Shown here in pieces: positions 37,001-49,858 of a DNA stretch of 64,000 nucleotides (the first letter of the stretch is position 1; the number at the start of each line of letters is the position of its first letter). The notes under the pieces were generated by a model. That model was given only the letters and a program-made list of their open reading frames with translations, was not told the DNA's origin and did no database searches. The DNA is from Zonotrichia leucophrys gambelii (lineage: Eukaryota; Chordata; Aves; Passeriformes; Passerellidae): positions 145,721,917-145,785,916 of the forward strand of contig NC_088171.1 in NCBI RefSeq assembly GCF_028769735.1, read 5' to 3'. Made by a program: the position numbers and the translations under genes.

Positions 37001-40000
37001 GACTTAGGCTTAAATATCACAATGGTTTTGTGCATCAATGAACTAGGGAAAAGTATTACTTAGCATGACCTTCACTTCCATGGAAGAGATGAGTGTTCCC
37101 AGGGAACATTTATCACCTATTTATCAGCAATCATCTGTCTATCAGTTGGGATGGAGTCCAGAAGCCAAGCTTTATTTGAGAGCTCAGTAACAGATTAATA
37201 GGTCTGGTGGTCAAGAAAACTCTCCTGAAACTTTTCTGATTGGTTCACATTGATGCTGTATAAGCCTTGCTTGCCTCGCTGTGTATAATTCTTCTTTCTT
37301 CACTCCACATGCTTATTGCCAGTTCCTCATTATTCATTCCCACCAGGATCATACAAAGAATTCAGTTCCTAATTCCTTCTGGATTTAATTTCCCATCCAT
37401 TTTTGGTTTTCAATGATGTTTTCTCCCCTATAAAAAAACTTCAATGTCTTTGATTCAGATTATGGACGAGACCCATTATGGCAATACTTCAGTTGGCACA
37501 GTTTTTGTAGTTTGGGGCAGTTTGTGTAGTGCAATGTAACCTTGTACAGATTTTCTCAGCAAAGAGCAGACCAGGTGTGTCAATTCAGATAAAATACCCT
37601 TAGCTACTGACCAAAGTTTTCATGTCTTTAACTTCTCCAAGTGATATTCTTCACTTAAAGAGAGCATTTCACACTCTTGGTTTTTTCGTTTACATTTAAA
37701 ATTTTACAAAACATAATGATTTATGTGCAAGGAAAATACATGGGTTTTGCAGAATATTCTCCTTTGGGTAAGCACAAAAATTCTGGGGTTTTTGGCACTA
37801 TAAGTGAAGTTTTTCATTATTTTTGAGACAGGGATTAACAGACATGAGGGGGAAAGAGCATCCTCCAATCAGTTCTAAGCCTCACTTTCATCTGTTTCTA
37901 ATCTTTGTGAATTATCTTTCCATTACCTCTGATATACCCAAGAAGGATTTAGAGTTCTGTGATTATATCCCTACTTATGTGATTTTCCTGATTATTAATG
38001 ACAGCACTGTCTTACAAAAGCATTTTACAAACCAAATGAAGGAACACCTAAACTTCTGAGGTTTGGGGGACATCTTCAAGACCTGGATATTCAGATTCTA
38101 CCACCTTGGAGTCTCATAACACCTGGGATGTAAGAGTTTCTCTTTGTAACAACAGCAGTGCTCCATACATTGCAGGACACATGGATTGGATAAACTTCCA
38201 GGCTTTCATTTTTCTCTTACCTCCATCTTCAACTTGTCACTGTAGTAACTCTTGCTCCCCTCTGCAGGCATATCTCAAGTTAATCTCCTACCTGCAAAGG
38301 ATTCCACAATGGAAAGAGGCAATTTGTGCTGTTGGCAACTCGATGGAAGTAAAATAAACGCTTGTCCTTATGTACCAATCTGTAGAAAATGTATTTAAAT
38401 TTTCCTTTGTCCCCAGAGAAAGTTGTTTTCTCAGATCTCCAATTTCCCCAAGTCAGGTCTGTTTTGCCCATGATGGTAATGGCTGTGTGACCTTCCTTGT
38501 CTCAGCTCATGAACCTTTTGTTATATTGGAGGTGGAGTGATAGAGAGGTTTGGTGGGCACCTGCCCCTCAGCCAAGGTGAATCCACCACAGAGACCAGCA
38601 AAAAAAAAAGTGGAGTATAAATTTTATAGGCAATAGTTTTCATCCAGTTTCACCTGGATTCTTCTTCTGGAAAATTTTCATTTTCCTTCCTTATATTTTT
38701 AGATAGAAGTTATGATGAGAAATGTAGACCTAGATACAACCTGCCAAGGAATTTGCATTGATTTAAGACCCAAACCCAGCTTGAGTTATTCCTGTGGATA
38801 AAGAACTAGACTCTCATCTCCAGGGCAGGCCAAAAAGAAAGCTTATCTGCTTGCATACTAGACTGAGAGTTTGATTTAAACAGGTTGTCAAGTTTGAATC
38901 CTGAGGATTGGATCTGCTCTCTAAGAAGCCTTGAAACCTCAGTATTAGCTAATGTATGTTGAAACTGTGAGATTTTCAGTACTGCTGCTGTGTTGCCTCA
39001 GTATAAGTAAAAATTCATTAATTTTGTAATACAAGTAAATCCTACTCATGCCAGCGCAGTTGATCAAAGACCCTGACATCCACAGAGCAATAAGGGAGAG
39101 CAGAACAAGCCATACATTTTTAAAGTCATTTATAAAGGAGCTGGGGAACAAAATGGGTGTTAATCTTAGAGCTTCAGGCTTCTGACTTGCCCAGGTCAGG
39201 GGCTGGGTAGCACCCAGGTAAATATTGTTGAATCTGAAAGAATCTGCTACTCAAAAGATACTTTTGTCAAATCTGGCAGTGTGGCAATGGACTATTCTAT
39301 GAATTCCCTGCTCATTCCAGTCCAGGGTGGTTTGACACCTACATCACACATAAGCTTTATTTAAGCACAGTGAATAGAGATGCTGAGTACAAAGGATTTC
39401 AGGAACAGTTTTCTTGAACTTTAAATTTTAATGTGGTTTTTTTTTCCTACAAATTTTTCCTTCTACAGTTGTCATACTAAGATATAATTTTACTACTAAA
39501 CAGAAGTTTTATGTTTTTATATACCTCCTTAAAACCCTAAAATCCACAGATTTCTCTAGCAAGTAATATATACATTATTCTCCTGCCTGCCAGTGTGATC
39601 AGCCTACCATATATGAACACGGTCTGCTTCTAAATCATAGCCAAGGCCTGCACAGCCTTCCAGATCTTTAATTAGCATAATGAGCAATAGATGACATTTA
39701 ATAAAGGCTTGTTGTAGTTCTGGTATTATTCAACTGTGCAATTTATGAAAGGACATGCTTAACCCAGTGCTGAAGATTTTGAGTCACATTCTTGGACGAT
39801 TTGCATATGATCTGAGAGAGTCACATCAACACCTTAAGCACCCTTTTTCTTACTTGAAGAATAGAAGTTAGATACAATGGTGTTAAACTCCTTTACAAAG
39901 TGCTTTGGACAAGATTCATCTCAGCATTATGTCCTTAGAACATACCTGTGCTAATGGAAAATCCCAGGACAGTCAGGCAGCACTTTGGTCACTGCAGTCA

Positions 40001-43000
40001 GTGAAGTTTAGAGTTTTTTCACCTGGAAAAAAATCAGGTTTCCAGCACAGAATGAGATGAGTCCCCCACTAAACTCTTTTATCTTCAGCAATCAGGTTGG
40101 CTCACACTGCAAAATCTAAGGTTACTTGAAGACATTTACAGATGAAGACATTTATGTGGTATGTCCGCACATTCAATGAAAGATCACTCTGTAAGTGGGT
40201 ACATTAGTTTGAGAGAGTGACAATTTGTGAGTTTGGAGCACAGCCTTGGTGTGCCTGCACAGTTAGTAGCACACTGGAGGTAAAAGTAGAGCTCCCAGAC
40301 TTCTATAATATTTACTGCTTTGCTTTATGGAGAATTTTCATATTAACTTTTTATAAATTTGTTCTAATCACAGCTTGAAATTAGTGTGTTTTTGGATCAA
40401 AAACCATAGAGAAAATTATTTGGAACAGATTTTGGGAGCTCATTGAATTTAATACCCTATGCAGACTAGTGCCAACTCCAAAATTACATTAGTTTTCCCT
40501 GGACCTTCTCCAATCCAGTTTTTAATATCACCAAGAGAGATATGCCACAACTAGCGATTCTCCAGATAATTATTATATCCATGTTTGACCATGTTAATTT
40601 TGACTTTTTTTTTCCCTTATCGCACTCAGAATTTCTCTTGGTGCAATCTGTGACCACTGTCTCATCTTTCACTGGGTCCCACTGAGAAAGAGTCTGTCTC
40701 CATCTCCCCTACATCTAATCACTGTGCACTTGGTCTTTCCATATCAATTGCATGCAGTTACACTGTAAGACAGGCTTTAATTTCATTTATGTAACAGGCA
40801 TATTCTTAGTGAATACTGCTCATATTTTCAAAGAAATAAAACAATATGGTGCTAGAAAATAACCAGAAATTTTTTACTGAAAAATGCATCTGAATACTTA
40901 TCAGTTAGTTTCAGGTTTCTGTTGAACAGGCTTCTTCCATCAAGACATTTTATAAAGACTCTCTGTGACAGCTTCTACAGGAGGAGTTGCTGATGATAAT
41001 CATCATCCATGCATTTTCAGCATGGATACTTCAGAAATTACCGAGCACTCCTTAATAATTTTGTTCCTTTTGATATTTATGAAAATTAGTAAACTGTGAA
41101 ATTAGGAAAGGACTGGTAAAAAGGGTCACAGTGTATTTTCCTGTGATCTGCAGAGCTAGGCTCAGATGAATCAAATAACAAAGAAAAAGAACTCATGTAA
41201 TTCTTTGTCATTATGAATCCTTAGTGGCTGTAAATGAAAGAAGCAATCTAAATCACCAGTTCATGCTGCTCTGAAAGCATCTTCATTATGGAATGGAAGA
41301 CAGATAAAATAATAAGGCAAAAAACATCCTTTCTCTGCTATATATGGAAGTATTGTGATGTTGAAATACATTTCCAAGACAGTCCCAGACTTTACCCAAT
41401 CTCTTGGTTGTTGAGGTATTTAAATAAATAAATAGTAAATAAAAAATGTTACAACTTTCTTCTAAAGCAAACCTTTCCCTCAAAAAGGAGGTGGCTATAA
41501 CCAGTCTGTCTTGCAGGAATGGTCCCATGTACATCCTGTTTTTCACAGTGTTCCGGGCATTTCTAGTTGGCCCTGAGGAAATAAAGCCTAGAGAGCACAT
41601 TAACTAAACAGGATGAATAATCATGGCCCAGTTCTTGAACCTGAGACCTGGTCCTGTTTATTTGCTATTGTACACATGTCTTTGGGTATTCAGACAGCTG
41701 TCCTTGTCTTCTGACCTGTGAGGACACATTCTTTTCATTTCCAAGGCTTTCAGTACTGTTCATTTTGATAGACAATCCTACTGCAATGAATCATTTGTTT
41801 TCTGTGGCTTTCTTTGTCATCACATAAATTGAAAAGCTGTGGTTTAATACACATTTGCCCATTTTGCTGAGGCAGCAGACAGGAGGATTTAGAACATGTC
41901 AGACCTTCATCACAGCATTACCTGTCAGATGAGTCTTTCTGCCAAGAAACACAAGTGACTTTAAACCTAAAACTGAAATAAAACAGTGTTTTTCTTCCCA
42001 GAGGAAGTGCCATGTGTTGCCTTATTTAAGTGAGGTAAAGCTGAAATTTTTCCTTACCCAATTTCACACATATTGTGAACTCTTCAAATAAATCTGTTTC
42101 AGCTCTGGTAAAATGGCAGAAGTGGATGACAAGCAGATTCTCCACTCCGCTGAAATGTGCATTCAAATACTGAAGCTTAAAATGTTCACTACTAGTAATT
42201 CTCTACAATTTTATATCACATAAAAAATTTTGGAGTCATTGAAAACATGTGTGTGATGGGTTGGAGCAAGAGGTACAGTTCTCAGCTGATGGAATTTATT
42301 GAGTAGCTCTTTGCTCTCCTGAAAAAATGTTAGCAGCTTAGGCTTGATTTCTACTTCACTACTTGAAAGATTTGTTTTCCTCTGAGCTTTACATGTTTCA
42401 TATAAGTATTTCTAGAATTAATTCATTTTGTTAGGAGTTTTACACTTAAAAAAAGCTAAAATGAAGGTAATTGCTCTGAGAATTGGGGGTTTTGGCTTGG
42501 ATTTATTTTCAGATTGCAAAGCAGTCTCCAGAGGATATTTAGTGCTTACACTGACCTGTGTGTGACTGCAGTTTATTTAAAATAGTGCTCTGACTGCAAC
42601 ATTTCTGTACAGTCACAGCATTGTTTTAAATTCCAAGGTCTTTCCAGTAGCTTTATTATCAGTTCCAATCATTTTTCTAGAAATTCAAGCTAGCCTGACT
42701 GGTCTTTAATTCTCTGGCTCAATTGTTTTCAGCCATTTCAAGAAACTTTCTGCCTGAACTGGGTTACAATGTTCAAATTCACTGTCACAGAGGCATGATC
42801 ACATTTGTGCTGTCTGCTCTTCTGGGAGGTGGGAAACACAATTGCAAATGGCAAGGAGGTACCTGCAAGAAGAGAAAACAAGCCTGAAACACACTGGATT
42901 ATGAGTGAGCTCCTATCTCTGCAAACAATCCTGATTAGTCATGGTGTTGTCTGGAGTAGAAATCTACACCTGCTGCTGACATCTTCCTGCAAAGGAAAAT

Positions 43001-46000
43001 TACCTGAAGAAACTACCCCAGGATCACATTTTTTTGAGTTAACTTGTGTAAATAAAGGGAATTTATGATAAAACATTAAAGTCAATGTCCAGATGTCAAT
43101 AAAGGAGTAGAACTGAAGGTCCTGCTTTGAGGATGGGCTGGCTCAGCTGCAGAAGTGTGGGCCAGTCATCAAAACAGGATTTATAATTTATGGACAAGAG
43201 AGGGAAAAAAAAATGCCCAAATCCTTCGCCAAGGACAAGAGAACTCTTTCAATCCACAAAAGCTCAAAGATGATCCCTACTGACTTTAAAATTGCCCATG
43301 CCAGTGCCACCTGTCTAGATCTATAGCAGAGATTTTGTGAGATTCTGTTCATGTGAAAAAGTTTCTGCTGTGTAGGAAGCATTAAAGCTGCACTTACCTC
43401 CATATGACCTGTACGCTCTCTTTCTTGATGCTCTTAATGTAGTAATCATCTTGTCACAGCCTACAGGACAGAAGCAGAGGTCTTCCATCACACAATGTTA
43501 ATCCTCAAATAGGAATGACCGGGATATAAGAGAGCTTTAGTGATGTCACGTGGTAAATCTTCTATAGACTTAAATATATTTATTTATTGACTATAAAATT
43601 TTTGAATTAAAGAAATTGTACTGGAACACACAAAATCTTTTATTCTAGGCTAATTTCCTGCTTCCTTGTTATTCAGTTTCTATACCTATGAAATGCAGGA
43701 TGGATGCTTTCTTGTATGTGAGCTGGTGTCCAAAGTAAAAACATATTTTAAAGCATCTCATCCAGAGGAAAAGGAGTTTCTTCATATTGCCAACCTGGAT
43801 TTACATCTGTTGTGGACTGAATGGAAAACTGGGATAAAAAGCAGTCGCAAAACTCTACTATTATTGTTCAGATTTTGTTGAACAAAGTGTTTAATGCAGC
43901 CTGGTTTTCAGAGAAACTCCTAATTAGGAGTGTAAGATTCAGTACTTCATTTTACCCAGGTGATCAAAGCCAATGAGGGATGGTGCCCAAAATCTGGATA
44001 AGCACAAAGGAGCACAGATCTCTGTCACTATGCACAAGGCCATCCATCCTTCCCCAGGCTCCAGCGGCCTTTGCTGCTCTCTGACTCACACTCTGCTGGG
44101 CCAGGTGAGCACAGACAGCAGGACTGGGACAGAAATTCCCAAAAACAAACACGATGCACCCAGCTGGGAGGGAGGCAAAGAGGAGGAGGTTTAAGGCCTC
44201 TTAGTGTCCTCACCACTGTATGAATTTAGCACCTACTTCAGATTGGATCCTGCATCTCGACAGAGCCATGTCCCAGGTCGCCGTGACCTCCTGCAAAGGA
44301 AGGAGTTGTTATATACCCATATAACACAGGGCTGAGGCATGGGAGCCAAGTCAATTATAACCTAGCAGCTTGAGTAAGGTTCAGAAGCATAAAAAATCCT
44401 TGCATTTGCTTTTTTCTGCACAATTCCTCATCTTTGAAACTGGGATAATGCTGACCTTCCTCACACAAGGCTTAAGAGAAACCCATTAATGTTTGTGACC
44501 AGAAATAAAAGTTAGAAGGTTAAGTAGTTGCTGTCCATGCCAATAATTCATCATGTTGGGCATAAAAGTAGAGTTCACAGTGACCTTTCCTTTCCTAAAA
44601 TATTTTTTTGGGCCAGACTCTGGTGTCTCCTCTAAATCCAGAATACACACTTCCATAACAGCAGATCTGTTGTAGGTTTGCTGTGGTAAGAGCTAATCAG
44701 AACATTTTGCTCTCATTTTAATATTAACCAACTCTTGTTATTAATCAGATATTCATGTAAATCCTTACAGGCAGATAAATATTTTTTATTACTACCATAA
44801 AACTGATGATGAATTAATTGTTCCTCATTTCCATAAATATTTCCAACAGTAGAATGTCTTTCCTAGGTAATGCAATTACCTATTAATTATTTTCTTATCT
44901 TCATAAAAATGAATGTGTGAGAGAGAGAAACAGAGAAATTTATGTATACACTAGAATGTAGAAAAAAGCTCCCCTTGCATGGGTGTAAGCTTTTATGTAG
45001 GGCTTCATTAATGGTTTCTGCATCAGCTACAAATTTTCAGGTTCATCAGCATAATTATGATTCCTGGCTCCAGCTCATAAATGAACCCTCATTTTTATGT
45101 ATGCTTCTGCTGAGAAAATTATGGCTAGTCCTAAAGCCATTGGGTCCCCAAGTTATTTGGAAACAATGGATACTTTCATTTGTACGCATACACAGCTTAT
45201 ATTGTAGGTTTTTTTTTTCTTTTTTTTTTTCCAGGGACCAGGGTAGGGCAAGATTATTGAGACTTCTGCAAAAAAGCTGTGATACCTCTCTGTGTTTTTT
45301 AGTCATTGTCAGCATTCTCCCTCCCCTTTCAGAAGGAAGGAAGCAATTGTCTGTAGCTGTGAAAGTCATTGAACAGGCTGAGCTCTCCTGGCCCTTCCAA
45401 GCAATATCCAGACACAGCCAAAAGTTCAAGACAACAATAAAGGCAGAGTGCAGCATGTTGACAGAGACAGGAGACAGGGCTGGGAGCAAAGCAGATGGTG
45501 ACATTCCCTCTCTCTTTCTTTGCTACACCCAGCCCTAAGGAGATGAGATGGAAGTGCCATCCTGTACCGTCTCTCCCTGCAGCCAGACTTAACATGAAGA
45601 TGTGCTTTGATGCAGCTTTATTTAGAGAAGGGGACAAACTCCTGAAAATTATGGAAGATCAGAGGTTCTGAATAGAGAAAAAATTCCAGCTGTGCTTGTG
45701 GCTCCACAGGGCTCTGATATGCAGGGATGTGCTCTGTCCCTGACAGCTTTGCAAGGGTTGCAGGGTGCCTGCAAATAAGGAAACCCTGCAGGGGTTTCCA
45801 GCCTATAAGCTCTGGACATGCACATGCACTGGAGGAAGAGTGTTCACACACACCAGAGTGGTCTGTATGTACCATGGTGGGATCATTCTGCCTGTGGATA
45901 TATGCCAAAAAATGTGTTGAAACCTATCCTGAGTCCCAGAAACTGCTCACTGGTAGTCATAAAAATATTTCCTGGTTAGTAGAATCCATGTGAAATCTCT

Positions 46001-46554
46001 GTATGCTCTCTCTTAGATGAAAGTAGGCAGACAAAATGTTAATTTTGTGACTACAAAATGACTACACTGGGTTAACAGTATCAGGAGTTACCAATAGAAC
46101 TTCTGCCTGTGGAGAACATCTACAACCACCAGAAAGCCTTGTTTCTTCTTGTCTTTGTTTGAAACTTGAGGCTGTGTCTCTATTATTAAATTCAACAGTG
46201 GTGGGGAGATTTTTAGGTGATGAAAGTCATTGTCTTTGCTGCTCAGTTGCCAGAATGGCCCCCAAAAGTGGCTGCACTCAGGGCTGAGACACAGACCAGC
46301 AGGTAGATCAGGCCCATTCCCAACAGGAACCCTGGATGTCACTGCCCTGATTTGAATGTTAATAGAGTAGAATAATATGGACCTACTTCTATCCCATACA
46401 CAGAAGTTTGCAGCCAGCAAGAGATTCCCAGAGCCTGAAGAGGGATAACAGGGGAGCAGAAGAGCACCTGGAGAGCAGCACAAAGGAATTTTGACTACTC
46501 CAACCAGTAATTTGGCTTCACTGAGAGCCCAGCTTGAATGCCTCTGCCACAAAC
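36926..46554. other. Long unassigned non-coding stretch
   Basis: About 9.6 kb without a gene I can support. The most open frame is 198 codons on plus (44942-45538), overlapped by a 149-codon minus frame. It reads through T11-C-T10 at 45209-45230, giving a run of Phe, and has no domain. A segment at 38548-38590 resembles an ERV leader motif (see rejected items). The minus frame at 46088-46918 (276 codons) overlaps CR1 antisense and is not a gene. Confidence 0.45.
45209..45230 (+). repeat. T11-C-T10 homopolymer
   Basis: Two T runs separated by a single C, followed by cc. Length-variable and prone to sequencing error; it creates the Phe-rich part of an overlapping spurious frame. Confidence 0.9.
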
Positions 46555-47026
46555 ACACAAACACCCACCATGGGGAATAAAAAAAAGCAATTATAGATGT
46601 GCAGCTGCCTGGATGGCTGTGATTTATGGGCATGACAGAGGTGCAGGGGGGTGGCTTCTGTGACTGGAGGGCTGGAGTGGAAGGCTCCAAGTTTTGGGAA
46701 GGACAGGCAGGGACACAAGGAGGGGTGACACCCTGTATATCAATGACCAGTCGAGGTGCACGAAGCTCCACCTGGGGATGGAGGAGGAACTGACTGAGAG
46801 CTCCTGGGTCAGGATTAAAGGGAGGGCAGGGACAGTGACACCATGACCTTCTGCAGGTCACCCAGCCAGGAAGACTGAAGGGATGGGACCCTGTAGAGAT
46901 AGATGGGAGTGAACACACATTTCCAAGCCCCTGTCCTCCTGAGGGACTTCAACCACACCAGTCTTTGGGAGGGACAGCACAGCAGGGCACAAGCAATCCA
47001 GGATGTTCCTAGGAAATCTTGGTGAC
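46555..47026 (+). mobile_element. CR1 5' part: endonuclease-coding remnant, split by an LTR
   Basis: Plus-strand sequence that follows the CR1 ORF2 endonuclease region in order: a gtggcttctgtgactggagg block, aaggacaggcagggacacaagg, tatatcaatgaccag, ctccacctggggatggagga, gggtcaggattaaagg, gggacttcaacca, and gcagggcacaagcaatccag. The frame is broken by indels. The copy is interrupted at 47026 by the family A LTR and resumes directly at 47565. The start near 46555 is approximate; LINE copies are usually truncated on this side. Confidence 0.85.
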
Positions 47027-47558
47027 TGTGGTGATCTTTGAGGGTCTCCAGGACGAGGGAAGAGATGACTGTCTTGACTCCATATTTCAGAAGGATGATA
47101 ATATTATATTATATTATATTATATTATATTATATTATATTATATTATATTATATTATATTATATTATATTATATTATATTATATTATATTATATTATATT
47201 ATATTATATTATATTATATTATATTATATTATATCATATCATATTATATTATAGTTATTATATATACTATACTAAAACTATACTAAAGAAAGAGAAAGGA
47301 GACATCAGAAGGCTAGACATGAATGAATAATAAAATCTTGTGACTGACCAGAGAGTCTGACACAGCTGGACCATAATTCGTCATCAAGTAAAAACAATCC
47401 ACATGGAACCAATCAAAGATGCACCTGTTGGTAAACCATCTCCAGACCTCATTCCACAGCCATCAGATAATTGTTGTTTGCATTTCGTTTCTGAGGCATC
47501 TCAGCTTCTCAGGAGAAAAATCCTAGGAAAACAATTTTCATAAAATATGTCAGTGACA
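47027..47558 (-). mobile_element. Solo ERV LTR, family A, copy 3, nested in CR1, with expanded ATATT array
   Basis: Starts TGTGGTGATC and ends ATATGTCAGTGACA, with exact six-base duplications ggtgac at 47021-47026 and 47559-47564. At 532 bp it is longer than its relatives because of the pentanucleotide array inside it. Compared with copy 2, about 15 bases including the minus-strand AATAAA poly(A) signal are missing between agaagg and atgata (near 47090). The surrounding DNA is one CR1 copy, so the LTR inserted after the CR1. The Ile/Tyr-rich frames here are translated microsatellite. Confidence 0.95.
47101..47250. repeat. (ATATT)n pentanucleotide microsatellite, 30 units
   Basis: Twenty-six perfect ATATT units (47101-47230), two ATATC units (47231-47240), then two ATATT units (47241-47250). 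It lies inside a family A LTR at the place where sister copies have only about three such units. Length is likely to vary between individuals and assemblies. Confidence 0.97.
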
Positions 47559-48190
47559 GGTGACAGCTTCCTTTGCCAAGTAATAGAGGAGCTATGAGGA
47601 GAGGAGCTATGATGGACCTTGTTCTCACTGAAAAGTAGGGATTGATGGGGAACGTGGAGCTCCAGGGCAGCCTTGGCTGCAGTGACCCTGAAATGGTGGA
47701 GTTCAGCATCTTTGGGGCAGCAAGACAACAACAAGATCACTGCCCTGGACCTCAGGGGAATAGACTTCGGCCTCTACAGGGATCTGCTTGTTAGAATGCC
47801 ATGGGATAGAGCCCTGGAGGGAAGAGGGAGCCCAAAAAATGTTGGTTAATATTGGAGTATTGCCTCCTCCAGTACCTAAAGGGGTCTACAAGAAGGCTGG
47901 AGAGCAACCTTTGAGAAGGACAGGTAAAGATAGGACAGGAGGGGCTGAATTTAAACTGAGAGTAGGTTTAGATTAGACATTAGAAAGAAATCCTTTCCTG
48001 TGAGAGCAGTGAGACACTAGATTAAGTTGATCAGAGAAACTGTGGATATCCCATCCCTAAAGGCATTCCAGGCCAGGCTGGATGGGGCTCTGAGCAACCT
48101 GGTCTAGTGGAAGGTGTCCCTGCCCATGACAGGGGGTTGGAATGAGATGATCTTTAGATCCCTTCCAACACAAATCATTCTATGATTCTG
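47559..48190 (+). mobile_element. CR1 3' part: endonuclease end joined to 3' end, RT core deleted
   Basis: Continues the CR1 copy after the LTR. The part to about 47868 follows the later endonuclease region (ctatgatggaccttgttctc, ggcagccttggctgcagtgac, gacttcggcctctacaggga, atgccatgggata). From about 47868 it changes to the ORF2 C-terminus (agtacctaaaggggtctaca), then the 3' UTR (gaaggtgtccctgcccatga) and the tail attctatgattctg. The reverse-transcriptase core normally between these parts is absent. The junction lies in the shared motif cctcctccag. Confidence 0.85.
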
Positions 48191-49852
48191 CTAATGTAGG
48201 TTTTTCCATGCTCCAACTCTAGAGAGCAATCCAGATATATTTTATGTCTTGAAATAGATGTAGTTTAAACTTTTGGGGGATGAAATGATAATCACAAAGG
48301 AGATCAAGAATTTGTTTTGCATAATATGTCAGCAGAGTATGTTGTGCATGATCTTATAATGTGCACTTCAGTACTGGCAATTATGTATCTCATTGTAGAA
48401 ATCTCACTATTGTAATTAATGTTGCTTCATTTTCTACTGGGAAATATAATTCGTGAGTGGAATGGAAAAAAACCTTAATGAATCAATGTCAGTGTTCAAA
48501 GCCTTGAAAAGCCTGTGGCAGAAATTAGACTTTTTTAAATGATACAAGCAGGTAATCCATTCACAACCTAACAAGACCCTGGTTATCTTCAAGGCTGAGG
48601 TAACTGATACTCAGTCTTTCAATATAAGCCACATTTGTTTAAAATCCCTTTTCACACACTGATTTGATGAAACTAATTCTACCTCTGCAGTGATTAATTT
48701 TCTAATGTAAAACCAGCAACCAGCATGAAAAATCCTTTCAAATTTTCAAAGAAGGTTAAAATGTTTATTCTTTTGACCAGTATGCTAAAAGGTGCTACAT
48801 ATGATTCATATTCTGCTAAGAAGTGGGAGATCTTTAGGCTAATCCTGCACTTTATAGTTATCTGTCCATCTTGGGTGAGAAGTCATTCTGTTCCTCATGT
48901 GTTCAGCTGTTTAAATCTTAAGTAATCAGAGGAAAACTTTTTCACTGGCAAAATATGTGGGCAATCAGAGAAGTTGCCTCGAGGCAGTCTGAAATCTGAG
49001 TATGTGCAAGGTCCCCCTTTTTAGCTACTGACCATTCTCTTTCTTCTGAAATGTGACATTGCTTAGCTGTGTCTGGGGGGTGACACAGGACAGCATCTTG
49101 CATGTGACACAAAAGTGGGGAATCCATGGAGACACAAGAGAAGTTAAAATCTGGCTAAGTCGCCTCACTGGTTCATTGTTTATTTCAAAGATGATGCAAG
49201 ATAAATTGTCTTCCACTGAGCTATACACAATACTGAAGAAAATGAGACACATTGAAGAAGTTAGTGGAAGAAATGTTCTGGCAGGTAGGATTTTGATTGC
49301 AAGGCACATCCATTTCACTGAAAGTGTTGGTACCTGAAGGTTTACCTTGGGGTAATGAAAAACATGCCAGCTTGAGCACCAAACAGGAGCTTAGGGCTTT
49401 ACTAAACCTTCAGATATCATCAGGTTTTGTTTTATCTGCTAAGTAAAATTTCAGGAGAGTTGTAAATTAGGAAAACCTCAGTCATTTTATAAATCTGTTA
49501 AAGGAAATTTTGTACATTCCTCACTTCTAAGTTACTTTTGCTCTCTTCTTGTCACTCCTGATTTGCTGTGATGTGGCCTGGCTTTTGAAATACTCTTAAT
49601 GGACTTGAAAAACCTGATATTCTACCAAGTCAAAGGCAAATCCTTCCATTACTTTACTGAAGCTGATCCTCAGTTGTCATCTGGAGGTGAAAGTCTTTCT
49701 CCACTGCAAGCCTGGGAAGAAATTAGAATGAAAACAGGAACGAATTTCTCTCTTTTTGTCATGAAAGTCACATCTGAATGCTCAGCACTGCATTTTATCT
49801 GGCATTAAGAAAGAAACATTGTTGAAGTGCATCCCTTAAGGATTACTTATTA
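48191..49852. other. Unassigned stretch between the CR1 and the next LTR
   Basis: AT-rich; overlapping frames of 94 codons (plus) and 97 codons (minus) cover 49025-49337 and show no domain. No transposon recognised. This stretch is flanked by two family A LTRs in opposite orientation. Confidence 0.45.
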
Positions 49853-49858
49853 TAAAAA

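Noticed and set aside
38548..38590. A segment (tttggtgggcacctgcccc and on) that resembles a motif I associate with avian ERV internal sequence
   Set aside because: It is only about 40 bases and not flanked by any other retroviral sequence; I cannot support a call without a database search.
44942..45538. A 198-codon plus-strand frame
   Set aside because: It reads through a T11-C-T10 homopolymer, is opposed by a 149-codon minus frame, and has no recognisable domain or splice context.
46088..46918. The longest open frame in the window, 276 codons on minus
   Set aside because: It runs antisense across the CR1 endonuclease remnant (from about 46555) and shows no domain. CR1 copies often have open antisense frames.
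47019..47330. Open frames coding for repeated Ile-Leu-Tyr-Tyr
   Set aside because: They are translations of the (ATATT)n microsatellite inside an LTR.
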